From the NCBI GenBank assembly GCA_037975125.1, contig CM075853.1, positions 39,331,113 to 39,395,112 of the forward strand: 64,000 nucleotides of DNA, read 5' to 3'. Both the position numbers and the translations under genes were made by a program. Below are positions 1 through 10,733 of this stretch, piece by piece. This DNA comes from Latrodectus hesperus. Taxonomy: Eukaryota > Arthropoda > Arachnida > Araneae > Theridiidae. The notes below the pieces were generated by a model. It searched no databases. It was not told the DNA's origin and worked only from the letters and a program-made list of their open reading frames with translations. Every line of letters starts with the position of its first letter. Within the stretch, counting starts at the first letter, position 1.

Positions 1-50
1 AACTTAAGACATCTGTGTCATTCATGTTTTTCCATACCATACACTACACC

Positions 51-122
51 AAAATGGGCCCTCAGCAACAATCTCATGTACTCCATCATAAAGAGCATGA
101 GATTGTTGCTGAGGACCATTTT
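51..122. repeat. Short-loop hairpin (quasipalindrome)
   Basis: Perfect 19-bp inverted arms lie at 60-78 and 96-114, separated by a 17-nt loop. Pairing extends outward (51-59 with 115-122) with one bulged base. It lies outside the 25-kb duplicated unit. No coding content is apparent. It may come from a local template-switch event or be part of a fold-back element. Confidence 0.85.
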
Positions 123-135
123 GCCACTTAGATGA

Positions 136-660
136 CCAATCTTGGATGGTCTCAGGCTCAGATCTTTCCACAGAGGAGACCAAGTCCTCGAAGAGGAACT
201 TGGTTCTCATCCATTTTTTTGTTTATTCCATTCACCAATCTTGGTAAGTCCTGCAGTGACAATACTTGGTATGATTCCATCGAAATGTCAAGTGTACAGT
301 GTCCAACCATGGATTCCAACATTGGGTATTCGTTGAGAAACTTTCCTCGTCAACTCAAACACTTTTAACGACCAGGCAGCACTTGCTATCATTGGACGTT
401 ACTAGCATCACACCAATCTTGGCAAGTTATTCTAGTAAAGACTCATTCCTTCCAGGTGGTACCTGCCATCCTTGGACATTGTTAGCATCACATCAACAGC
501 TGCCATCCTTGTAACTTAACCCAACTGAATCCAACTTTGGAATCTCATGCTTCCAAACTTGGTCAAATGGAATCTCATATGTTTCCAACATTGGTCAATC
601 CAGCTTCATCGGTTACACCAACCATGGTCAACGCACAATTTATCCAGCAACCAATCTTGG
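136..660. repeat. Degenerate repeat array with a CCAANNNTGG core
   Basis: The decamer CCAANNNTGG occurs ten times in about 525 bp: at 136, 235, 303, 316, 413, 531, 553, 585, 618 and 651. A CCATCCTTGG variant lies near 467. Spacing is irregular, roughly 13-120 bp, which suggests an old, decayed tandem repeat or the leader region of the adjacent retroelement. No ORF here looks like a real protein. Confidence 0.6.
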
Positions 661-710
661 TAACGGTCGAACCGCATAAGCTTTTTCGTGAAAAAATTTA
701 ATGGGGTCCC

Positions 711-1604
711 GTGCTCATATATTTTTTGACCGACTGTATATTTATTTGTCTAGTAACTAAAACAACCCATTTGGAAATTGTATCAGACCTTACTTCAGAG
801 TCAATGATTGCAACCCTTAAACGCTTTATAGCAAGACGAGGAAAATTTTCAAAAATCTTTTCAGATAATGCGACCAACTTCATTGCTGCAAATAAAGAAC
901 TAAGAGGATTTCATAACAAAATGCTTAAACAAGAAACTTTAGCTAAATTTTTATCGGAAGAGAGCACTGAATGGAAATGTATGAGATTTCCATTCAGTGC
1001 TCATTCCATTCAGTGCCAAAATTTGGTGCCTCCTAGAGCTCCAAATTTTGGCGGCTTGTGGGAAGCGGGGGTGAAGTCTATCAAATATTATCTTAAGCGT
1101 GTTGTGAGCAACTCTAATTTTACGTATGGGGAATTTTTGACGGTCTTAGTTCAGGTTGAGGCAATGCTCAACTCACGTCCCTTGACCCCTCTCTCTTCAG
1201 ATATAGAGGATTTAAACATCTTGACTCCTGGACAATTTATAATAGGAAGATTTCTTACTTCAATTGTAGAACCTACCTTGGTAAATATCTGTGAAAACAG
1301 ATTAAACTTATGGCAAAGAACTACAAAGGCAGTACAATTATTGATTTGGAAAAATTGGCATAGATCTTATTTAAGCACTTTACAGAAATGTACTAAGTGG
1401 ATTCTTTCTAAACAAAATGTAAAAATTGGGGATATGGTAATCTTAAGGGAGGAAAATATACCTACTTCTAAATGGATTTTAGGTCGCATTATTAAGACAT
1501 ATCCTGGTAAATATAACAATATTCGTGTCGTGGACGTCAGAACAAAATCTGGCATTTTTAAAAGACCAATATCCAAATTATGTGTTTTGCCTTTAGAAAG
1601 ATGA
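711..1604 (+). pseudogene. BEL/Pao retrotransposon integrase, 5'-truncated
   Basis: This is the C-terminal part of a BEL/Pao pol polyprotein: an rve integrase core followed by a DUF5641-type C-terminal domain. Visible marks are SDNATNF (second catalytic Asp), APNFGGLWEAG (catalytic Glu region), LNSRPLTPLSSD, and the C-terminal pattern W..SYL..LQ.......KIGDMVIL......W.LGRI, ending in KSGIFKRPISKLCVLPLER. The first catalytic Asp, the zinc-binding domain, RT, protease and gag are missing, so the copy is dead. About 50 bases around 962-1052 form nested inverted repeats that look like an in-frame templated insertion between the TEW and PPRAP motifs. The 25-kb duplicated unit begins inside this frame at 1240. 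Confidence 0.9.
962..1052. repeat. Nested inverted repeats inside the BEL/Pao integrase
   Basis: Two perfect hairpins sit side by side. The first has 17-bp arms at 962-978 and 986-1002 around a 7-nt loop. The second has 12-bp arms (GCCAAAATTTGG, 1015-1026, and its complement at 1041-1052) around a 14-nt loop. Positions 1003-1017 also repeat the end of the first hairpin in direct orientation. The insertion keeps the reading frame open. Confidence 0.85.
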
Positions 1605-2060
1605 GAAAAATTTTTTAATGTTTTATTCAAAAGGATAAATTTAATAAATTTATCACTATCCCTCTCTCTTGTATTGCTGATTGTTTACTTTATTGTACTG
1701 TGCATTTCAAATATTTGTGTAATGTTATTAACTAGTTTACATTTTGTAAAATTATTGCCATTTATGTTTGTAAAATTTATATTTAACTGTTATTTACTTG
1801 TATGAAAATATTGAATGTTTCACATTGCAATGGTGGGCGGCATGTTCGCGCATGCGCGCACGTCACGTGATATTGTTTGGAACGAGGCAGATGAAGTTTG
1901 GAAATTGAGGAGAACGGTTATGTTTCTCGAGCGGGAAATAATCCCCATATCCTTTGTTGTGTTTGTCTGTAATAAATAATTTAAAAGGACACTGGTCCGT
2001 CGTATTAGTGATTATATAATCTACATATCTCTTAACCATAAAAAACCAACAGGCACCATC
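1605..2060 (+). mobile_element. Probable BEL/Pao 3' UTR and LTR remnant
   Basis: The sequence directly follows the BEL/Pao stop codon. It contains a locally GC-rich promoter-like patch (near 1830-1870, with GCGCATGCGC and CACGTG) and an AATAAA signal near 1971, then T-rich sequence up to about 2050. This layout suits a 3' LTR, but the 5' LTR is absent, so the borders cannot be fixed. It is repeated in copy 2. Confidence 0.45.
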
Positions 2061-4499
2061 CATCATTGTTTATGGTAGCATGAGTACCAAATCCACAGTT
2101 TTCAAATAGTGAAATCATAATAACGATAATTTAACCAGCGATATACACTAAACTAACTTATATTTAATAATTAATTATATTTTACTGTATCATATAAACT
2201 TCCTTTTCAATACCTAACCTTTTAATCGAATTTTATTTTTCATATAAATCATCTGTGTAATAAAAAGAAAATTGAATATATACAGATGTCATATACTATA
2301 AAATTACATATTTATGAGCATAAATATAAAATAATATTTTTTAAAATAAAGAACTGTACATATAAACCAGAACATTTAGCACCTACGAGAAACTATTCGA
2401 ATTTAGGAATTTGCCTTTCTGATAAGTTATTGTATTTTACTTCATATACATGTTTTTACTGTTCTATAACTCAATTGTGTGTAAAATTTAACTTAAATAT
2501 ATATTTTTATTAAATGAAATTACTCCTCACGGGAAAGTAAAAATAAGAGAGCTATGTGCTATTAATAAAATGAATTTAAAGTAGTAGCAATTAAACAGTT
2601 TTTTTTAAATAAAAATATATGAAAATTGCTTCTGTAAAATAGATAACTCATTACAACAGTAAATAATTCAGATGCAATTTTTATTATTGACAATATACAT
2701 AAATTTACAATTTTTAAAATCATTTGAATATAAGAAAAGTTTTTTTTTTTAATAAATGAAGAATTTTATCAACTAATAAATTTTTTAATTTTTATTGTTT
2801 CATCTGCAAGTATATTTTGATACCATAAGAACTTAAATAAATTGAATTAATAAACAGAATTAACATTTTTACTTTACATACTAAAAACAGTTATTACTTT
2901 TCATTTCTTTTTATGATTGTTGAGGAATATATGTTATAAAATTAAATTTTCGTTACTATGATTTTACTGTTTGAAAATTGTGGGTTCGGTACTGATGTTC
3001 CCATAACGAATGATGGATGGTTCCCTTGGATATTGATTAATCGCATGGTTATATTTCTAAGTTGCTAAAATAGTGAAATTAAGAAATTTCGGTCAAAATA
3101 AATTTTTTTAATTATATTGTGTCTCTAATTAGAGAAATACTTTTTCCGAGAAGATATATTTTAAGATTTATTCGATCATAATTATGCTTATATATACTTA
3201 TAAGTAATATACTCAATAGTAATCCTTTGTGTAAAAGAAAAATCAGTTATAACTTGTAAGAATTTATAATAGAAATTATACGTGATAAGTGATCATGCGC
3301 ATTTCTTTTCAACTCTTGTGTACATTTTAATGTTTACGATTTGGGAAACAAATTTCAAATGTGTCGTAATTTAACGATAATTACTTTATACACTAATTTA
3401 TATTATAATCTGCAATGCTTACAATTTTTTGAGAATTAAAACGTTGTAAATGGAATATTAACCTTAAAAAAAATCTGAAAGAGGATGAAATGGAAATCCA
3501 CAAGCGATATCTCGACTGAAATCTTGGCCAGATCTGGATATAAGAATATCCCCGAGAAAAGCAGTTCTTTTTCAGCAGAATTATATTTTTATTTGTAAAT
3601 TTTATATGCCTGTTAATATATTAATTTTAGACTCAGGTTACAGAATGATGCATTGTTATGTTTTTTATCGACTTCTTTAATATACTAAACAATTTATAAA
3701 CTTAGAACTGTGGAAACATGAGAATTTTCTTTTTTGTAAACATGAGTATTTTTTTCCAAACATGAGTATTGCAGTAATTGTCAATATTTGGAAAATTTCC
3801 TTGTCAAATTGATATTGAGATAGGAATTTAGTCAACAACCCTAATTTGTGTTGATAAAAGTTTACATCTGCTATCTCTTGATATTTTGATGCCAAGATAT
3901 GACTAGCAATATGGCCGCTACAAAAAAGCTAAATTAAGATTAATTAAATGTCATCGTCAAATCAAGAGGATACCTTATTCTACACTGAACCAGTGTAAAT
4001 TGGTTCTTTCTGAATGGTGACAAACTTGAAAAATGGGTATTTACATATTATCCTGTAGACTTTTTTCCCTCATAAAAGTATGTCAAATAATTAAGCAAAT
4101 TTTAATATATTTTTCAAAATGTGAAGGAAATGCCAAAGAGCTTACTAATATTTTCATTTTAACAAAAAGATAAAAAATTTATTTGCAATTTATATGGTGC
4201 TAAATTGCATCATTAAATGACATATTTTTTCACAGGTATGGTCAACAGGATGATACATAAATATTGAAAAATGTATCAATGTTTTTAAATGAGTAGTTGT
4301 AACAATATATCATCAAATAAAATTACTAACTATATTTTTTTGATTTTATCACAAATCCACTGTGTAATAATGTACAGTGGAATCAAATATTACAAACTAA
4401 ATTTCATACACTGACCACAAATTTAAAACTGTAAATTAGAATTCTAAATCTTACGCTGAATTGTAGTACTTCATTGTATCAAATATGATTCTGTGGTGA
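2061..4499. other. AT-rich non-coding sequence
   Basis: Long A/T runs and short random ORFs only. I found no domain, repeat array or RNA gene here. The ORFs at 2286-2513 (+) and 3677-3895 (-) have low-complexity Phe/Ile/Lys-rich products and look like chance frames. Confidence 0.7.
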
Positions 4500-5164
4500 A
4501 TCACAGAGTTAGGCGCCATCACGCCATGTAAATTTTTGTAACCCTAGTAAGAGGGATCAGGAGTGAAGAGTGTGCTATGCGAGTAGTACACGATTGGAAG
4601 AATGTCTGCAACAGTAAAGGAAATTGAATAAAATTGTTTAAGGAGATGATATCGTGTTGTTGATGTTCATTTTAACATAACATACAAATCTCCTTAATGG
4701 TGACCTGTTCGTCCTCATTTGGTGACTATAATATATGGATATCAACCTGCTTTAAAATTATCGGCTAATTTTCGCCTGTTGAAAAAGAGGAATCGAAATT
4801 ACTGATGCTGTTTCTGTGCTGCGGAACGTTTTTCAAATGGTGGTGATTTATTACAGAGGTGCGTCATGTGGCGTGTTCCGAAAACAGCGAGAAGGGAATC
4901 GCAGATAAGTTTTTTTTAATTTCTGTTTCTTTATTCTGTGCTTTTGTTTTGAAACTTATGCGTAATTTTTCTGATTCTAATATCGTTTTCGATTTCATTA
5001 TTGCTTTCATTTTTCTTATTTACTTTTTATAATTGTTTAGAGGTTTATTAATTATTATAAATCCTTGAAAAATGTATAATTCTTATTATGTAGTTTAAAA
5101 TATCTTCATTATTATTGCTAATAGTTAAATATAACGCAATTTTGTTCTTAAACCTTGTATCATA
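4500..5164 (+). mobile_element. Gypsy element A: degraded 5' LTR and leader
   Basis: The segment begins near GGCGCCATCACGCC and contains an AATAAA signal near 4626. About 60 bases later it has CTTAATGGTGACC (around 4692-4704), resembling the LTR/leader junction of spider Ty3/Gypsy elements. About 460 bases of AT-rich leader then lead into gag. Borders are approximate because the 3' LTR is not recognisable after 8551. Confidence 0.45.
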
Positions 5165-5902
5165 GCTGAAGTTAATGCTGTTCAAATTCCTGTATATAAC
5201 AGATCTGATCCCGCATTATGGTTTGTTATGTGTGAAAGCCCGTTTGTTCTTGCCACACCAAAACCCATTACAGAACCGATAACTAAATATAATTATATTT
5301 TTTCCCATCTTCCTCCCGAAACTGCATCATTAGTTCGTGATGTACTTATGAAACCGGATGCAACCGATCCATACAAACAGATTAAACAGGAATTAATAAA
5401 CCGCTCGGGAGAATCATTGCAACAAGAAATTCGAAACCTATTATTAGGGGAAGAATTAGGATCGCACAAACCAACAGAACTTTTACGAAATATGAAGCGT
5501 CGCGTAGAATCACATAATGTTCCCGATAAACTAATGTTAGAACTATTTTTACAGCGATTGCCATCCAATGTTCAAACTATTTTAGCTGCAGTTTCTGATC
5601 TAACAATAGAGAAAGCTGCTGAAATTTCCGATCGCATCATCGATGTAACGCCATCTCCTGTCGAAACGTTTTCGGTTTCCAAAACAGATGAATCTTTCGA
5701 AACTAAAATATTTCGCGAAATTGGAAAACTAAATAAACGAATTGATCAACTTTCTTTTTCTCGTAGTCGTTCACCATATCGTCGTAACCAAAGCAGTCGT
5801 GAAAGAAGTAATTCCCACAAACGAAATTTTTCCATTTGCTGGTGTCACAGACGTTTCGGAAAGAAATGTAGAGATGATAAATGTGTTAAGCCTTGTGCAT
5901 AG
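5165..5902 (+). pseudogene. Gypsy element A gag
   Basis: This is a Ty3/Gypsy Gag-like protein. The frame is open from upstream of the first ATG (5228): residues read from 5165 (EVNAVQIPVYNRSDPALWF) continue the family N-terminus, so the native start has been lost. Later marks are HLPPETASLVRDVL, the capsid-like segment LLLGEELG....ELLRNMKRR, an Arg/Ser-rich stretch (SFSRSRSPYRR), and a C-terminal ICWCHRRFGKKCRDDKCVKPC motif. The last is typical of arthropod Gypsy Gags that lack a classic CCHC knuckle. It is followed out of frame by protease and pol. A second copy lies at 30370-31107. Confidence 0.8.
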
Positions 5903-6345
5903 CAGGAAAACAAATGCAGCAAAGAATAGAGGCGACATATTCTTTGCCTCGCGAATCACGTCGCCTGTTCATTTGCGACCGGACATCAAATGTTTCATTT
6001 CTGGTCTATATGGTTCTTACGTGTCCTTAATCCCTGCTAACAATTACCAAAAGCAAAATTCTTCACAACAAACGCTTTTAGCTGCAAATTCTTCAGCAAT
6101 TAATGTTTATGGACAAAAGACACTCTCTTTAAATTTTAATCTTGAAATTTTACTTGGACATTTCTAGTAGCCAATGTTAGTACACCATATTTGGGAGCAA
6201 ATTTTCTCCATTATTTTGAATTGGTTCCAGATCTCAGGCATAAATATCTTAGAGACACAAAACGAAATTACAATCCATTGGCCACTTAAAATATACAGAT
6301 CTTCATTTAGTTCAAATTTCTATTCTTAAAGATACTCCTTATCAT
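5903..6345 (+). pseudogene. Gypsy element A aspartic protease remnant, frameshifted
   Basis: The sequence just after gag still encodes pieces of a retropepsin-like domain: YVSLIPANNY in one frame, followed by a stretch including SSAINVYGQKTLSLNFNL. Frameshifts and stops interrupt it; one frame ends at 6167 and another resumes into the RT. The canonical D-T/S-G catalytic triplet is not visible in frame, so this protease is inactive. Confidence 0.6.
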
Positions 6346-6351
6346 AAACTT

Positions 6352-7162
6352 TTGAAAGAATTTCCTTCTGTTACTGAACTACCTAATCCAAATCAACCAG
6401 TTAAACATAATACTGTGCATTACATAATTACGAAAGGTCCTCCTGTAGTTGCAAAACCTCGAAGACTTGCTCCTGATCGTCTTATAATTGGAAAAACTGA
6501 ATTTCAAAATATGATGCAGTTAGGCCATATAAGACCTTCGAGAAGCAACTATGCCTCACCTCTACACATGGTCCCTAAAAAAGGAACTTTAGATTGGAGA
6601 CCAGTGGGTGATTATAGAGCTTTAAATGCTCAAACAATTAAAGACACATTACCCGATACCTTATATTGCGGATTTTACTGCAGAATTACATGGATCAAAA
6701 ATATTTAGTCGCATAGACCTAATAAAAGCTTATCATCAAATCCCAATAAACCCTGACGATATACACAAAACCGCTATATGTACCCTATTTGGTTTATTCG
6801 AAAGTACAAGGATGCAATTTGGCCTTTGCAACGCATCTGCTACTTTTCAACGCTTTATAGATGAGGTTACACGCGATTTATCAGGTGTTTATGCGTTTGT
6901 CGATGACATATTAATTGCTTCTAAAAATCCCCAAGAGCATTATCAACATTTAAAGGTATTATTTTCAAAATTAGCAGAATATGGGTTATGTATTAACGTT
7001 TCTAAATGTACTTTTGGTGTTTCTTCAATAGATTTTCTAGGTTTTAATCTTTCCGAAGAAGGAATTCAACCTTTACAAGATAAAGTTAAATGCATATTAG
7101 ATTTTCCTAAACCAGAAACCTTAACGCAGAAGATTTTTAGGATTAATTGCGAAGATTTTTAG
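6352..7162 (+). pseudogene. Gypsy element A reverse transcriptase, two broken frames
   Basis: The N-terminal half (6352-6708) has VAKPRRLAPDRL and GDYRALNAQTIKDTLP. The frame then shifts at about 6655, and the rest (6626-7162) carries FSRIDLIKAYHQIPI, FGLCNASATFQRFID and the catalytic FVDDILIA motif, followed by CTFGVSSIDFLGF. The polymerase aspartates are present. The frame ends at a TAG around 7160, caused by a 22-bp tandem step: the 14-mer GAAGATTTTTAGGA occurs at 7129 and again at 7151. An identical copy lies at 31557-32367. Confidence 0.9.
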
Positions 7163-7587
7163 GAATGTTTAACTTTTATCGATGATTTATTCCTAAAGCC
7201 GCTCATATATTTGCACCCATTGTTCAATTTTTGGAAGGACAAAGAAATAAAAAGAAATCTCATTCTAATGCTCGTAAACTATCCGAACAACTTACATGGA
7301 ATGAAAATACAGAACAAGCCTTTATTGCCGCGAAAAATGCGATTGCAAAAGCCACTCTTTTAAGACATCCTATTCCTGGAGCTCAGTTGAGCTTATCGGT
7401 CGATGCCTCAGATTTTGCTGTAGGAGGCACTGTAAGTCAGCTATCGGAAAGAACATGGGAACCAATAGCTTTCTTCTCAATGAAACTTAATAAAAGTCAA
7501 CAAAAATGGTCCACTTATGATAGAGAATTGTTTGCAGTTTATTCTGCAATAAAAAAATCCAGAGATACAAAGTTTTCTTCAATCTAA
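7163..7587 (+). pseudogene. Gypsy element A RNase H, truncated
   Basis: After the RT stop the frame reopens (7231-7587). The thumb/connection segment LTWNENTEQAFIAAKNAI is followed by the RNase H start LSVDASDFAVGGTVSQ (first catalytic Asp) and WSTYDRELFAVYSAI (catalytic Glu). The distal RNase H aspartates and the linker to the integrase are missing: the frame stops at 7587 and resumes 50 bases later at the integrase zinc-binding domain. This implies an internal deletion of roughly 200 codons compared with a full Gypsy pol. Confidence 0.85.
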
Positions 7588-7639
7588 TACCACCTCTCTT
7601 AAACTGGAATTAAAACCTTGTTATTTTTCTCATTGTGAA

Positions 7640-8551
7640 TTGATGGGTGATATTTCAACTGGAACACCGCGTCCTTTTGTACCCTTCTCTTTCCGCAAAT
7701 TGATTTTCGATTATTTGCACAATCTTTCTCACCCTGGAATAGTAGCAACAACAAAATTAATTTGTTCAAGGTATGTTTGTTCTAAGATGAAACGACAAAT
7801 AAAATCATGGGTTCAATGCTGTGAACCATGCCAACGAACGAAGGTACAACAATACACTAAAACGCATTTAGGTACTTTTTCTCTTCCAGATGCTCGTTTC
7901 TCACACATCCATGTAGATATCGTAGGCCCACTACCGCACTCTGGAGGTTGCTATTACCTTTTGACAATAATTGACCGTTTCACCAGATGGCCAGAAGCGA
8001 TACCCATTTCAGATATTTCTGCAAAGACTGTTTGCCGTGAAATATTCAACAACTGGATTGCACGATATGGATGTCCATCTGTAATTACATCTGACCTAGG
8101 ACCCCAACTGCGTTCAGCTATGTTTGCTGGATTTAATCGCATGTTAGGTTCAGAAAGGATAAAAACAACTCCCTACAATCCGATTTCAAACGGAATTGTA
8201 GAGAGATTTCATCGCCATCTGAAATCAGCAATTAAAGCTTATGAAAATGCTAATTGGACGGAGATAATCCCTGTCATTCTTTTGGGCATCCGAATAGCCG
8301 TTAAACAAGACTTCCAAATTTCTTGTGCAGAGCTTGTGTATGGTACTACTTTGCGTCTTCCTAGTGACATGGTGGACATGGCAGTTATTCCATCCTGTGA
8401 CAGTGATTTTATCATTAATCTTCGAAACGTGATGCAACAACTAAATCCTATTGCAACATCCGCCCACTGTACCGATCGATATTATATGCATCCGTCGTTG
8501 AAATCATGCACACATGTTTTCTTAAGAATGGATCGTGTACGTCCTCTATAA
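7640..8551 (+). pseudogene. Gypsy element A integrase, long open frame
   Basis: A 303-codon frame covers the integrase. The zinc-binding H-H-C-C domain is visible in HNLSHPG and CCEPCQRTK. The catalytic core has VDIVGPLPHSGG (Asp 1), VITSDLGPQ (Asp 2) and NGIVERFHRHLK (Glu), so the D,D-35-E triad is intact. LVYGTTLRLPSD follows near the end of the core. The C-terminal part is shortened and ends in FLRMDRVRPL. It is the best preserved module of element A but cannot be expressed as part of an intact polyprotein. Confidence 0.9.
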
Positions 8552-8663
8552 TTATTACACAATTTTAACTACACCGAACTATTTTTGACCTATTTAAGAA
8601 TTACATTTTTTCTTTCCTTGTTTTTATCTCGTGAGATTTAATTTTGAATTGTGAATTTAATAA

Positions 8664-8696
8664 ACACACACACACACACACATATATATATATTTT
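8664..8696. repeat. (AC)n(AT)n microsatellite
   Basis: About nine AC units are followed by about six AT units. It is identical in copy 2 near 33869-33900. Confidence 0.9.
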
Positions 8697-10507
8697 CTAT
8701 GTTATGCATATTGAAGTTACTCTTGCTACTTCATATATCATAGTAAACAAATAATGAAATTATTCCTTTTCTATATTTATTAATATTAGCAGAGATAAAT
8801 ACATAATACAATAGTGTATATTTTAAGAGTTTTATTAGATATATCAGAGATAACTTCTCATTTAACTAAATGCCTTATTTTGCTTGAGTTGCTGTTATAC
8901 ATTTTTAAAGTGATTCTGTGAAGTAAGGTATTTGGTTTTGTGTTATTCATAAAAAAATGGAGCAAAGATTAATTTAAATTACAAGTTTTGCCTTCTAAAA
9001 AATATATTAGACTTTCTGTACTAATTTGAAAGATCAAAGAAGAAATTACAAATAAATAGTTTTAATTGAATTTTATATGTTTATAATAAATGCAAATTTT
9101 GATTTCATGATTTTTGGAAAAAATTGTCTTTATTGAATTTGATTTATTGTATTACAAACTATTCTTAAATTACATCTAAGACCATATTTGAAATAATTTC
9201 TAGATGTAATTTTAAGGGATACTGTATTTTAATGTTTATTTAAGCAAGAATTGGAATTATTTGGTATGCAAAATTATTTCCTATAAAAAATTTAATGGGT
9301 ATAAAAATGTAGTAAAATAACACATGGCAATTGTTTTAATAGAAAAATATATATAAAATTTAATTGTATCAGAAAAATTAGTTCTTGTTGAGTATAATAG
9401 TTAGTAAAGTATTATCCATGTTTGTGCACTATAAAATATATCCATTCAGAATTATATTATAAGAGATTTAAAATAAATAATTGGGTAAAAAATGAGTAGT
9501 AAATTTTCTAATTCTGTAATCATGTCTATAATAATATGTGAAATAAATATTTAATATTTAAAAGAAAAAATTTCGAAATGCAGAAGATTTCTTCAACATG
9601 TTTACCAATTACGAAAAAACTGTGGTGCTATTCTGCATGACATTTTTGTAAGTATTTAATCACTTAACTAATTTGACCAATGAGCGATCACATTTGACTC
9701 GGTGGTTAAACAACCAGTTGTTTAACTACTATCCCTTCCAGGTTAACGTTCAATACCACTTTCTAATTCTGTGGTTCAGGTTGCTAACTTATGGTATATA
9801 TTATTTGAACATAGTTTGAACTCCCGGTTAACCTCGTGGTCAAGGTTAATGGTGATTGGTGAATACGGGGGTAAGTGTTTCCACTGGCTAGCAGTTTAAA
9901 TTTATCAACAGAAGCCACTAAATACAGCCAGCCAACCATCTTTAATTTTGAACTATGTTCAAATAAAGCAGTTAACACCAAAGTGTGGCGGTCTTCTATC
10001 CAATCACTTACTGAAATTCTTTAGCCGTTGTCATCAAATATGACACCTTGTTTTTTCATTCATCAACCATTACAGAAATTAATTCTGCAATATACAAGAA
10101 AATTAATCTCCATTTTTTTGCATGGAAATAAAAAATGTTTTCAAGCTGTTTATATATTTATTTATTTTTGACTTCATTGCTTGGTTTATATATTCATATC
10201 TTATTGTATTTTTGTTTCTCTTTGTTCTATTTTTATTACTTTTATTGATGGTTGTCGCTACTAAAAAAAGAGTGAACACACTAAACAGCAGTTTAAAGCC
10301 ATTTTTCATAAATTCGTGATCATATTTAAAAGCATTAAATAAAGTAAAAAAGTATTTTTATTAATACTAAAATTTCATTGATTGACATAAGCATGAATGT
10401 TATGTTGTCAAATGTTTGCAATCCAAATATAAAAACAAACATTATGAATCGCATGTTATAAAAAACATCGGATCAAGAAAAGCTTCATTTACTTTTAATT
10501 TTTGCAA
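8697..10507. other. AT-rich region upstream of RPUSD3
   Basis: There is no coding signal. It contains a perfect hairpin with 10-bp arms and a 2-nt loop (GTTAAACAAC at 9705-9714 with 9717-9726). A perfect 14-bp inverted pair (ATTTGAACATAGTT at 9803-9816 with 9951-9964) bounds 162 bp, possibly a very small MITE. The RPUSD3 promoter and 5' UTR must lie toward the right end, but no TATA box or initiator is convincing. The overlapping ORFs at 10103-10319 on both strands are low-complexity shadows. Confidence 0.5.
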
Positions 10508-10733
10508 ATGACTTTTATGATCAAAAAAAGTAGACAGTTGATTTTAAGAAACTGTCTTTCTTTATCCTATCAGCAAGTTAAATGTTTGACTTTAAGTTTT
10601 AAAGCATGCATTTCTCACCCTGGTTACGCTCCAAAAACATCGAATGAACGACACTGTTATAAGAAATTATTTCCTTGGGAAAATAATTTTCATTTTGCTG
10701 AACACTTGATTTCTTCCATTGTATATAATAAAG
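10508..10733 (+). CDS. RPUSD3: RPUSD3 exon 1, copy 1
   Basis: An in-frame stop at 10496-10498 makes the ATG at 10508 the first possible start (the next is 10517). The first ~35 residues contain K/R but no D/E (MTFMIKKSRQLILRNC...), as in a mitochondrial presequence. The exon ends in SSIVYNK plus one base at the donor AAAG|gtgtaa (phase 1). Confidence 0.8.

Noticed and set aside
1830..1870. CpG-rich patch as a host promoter
   Set aside because: It lies within the probable BEL/Pao LTR, with no host exon nearby.
10103..10319. Hydrophobic ORFs on both strands upstream of RPUSD3
   Set aside because: Overlapping frames in T/A-rich DNA; the Phe/Leu/Ile-rich product on one strand and Lys/Asn-rich product on the other are composition effects.
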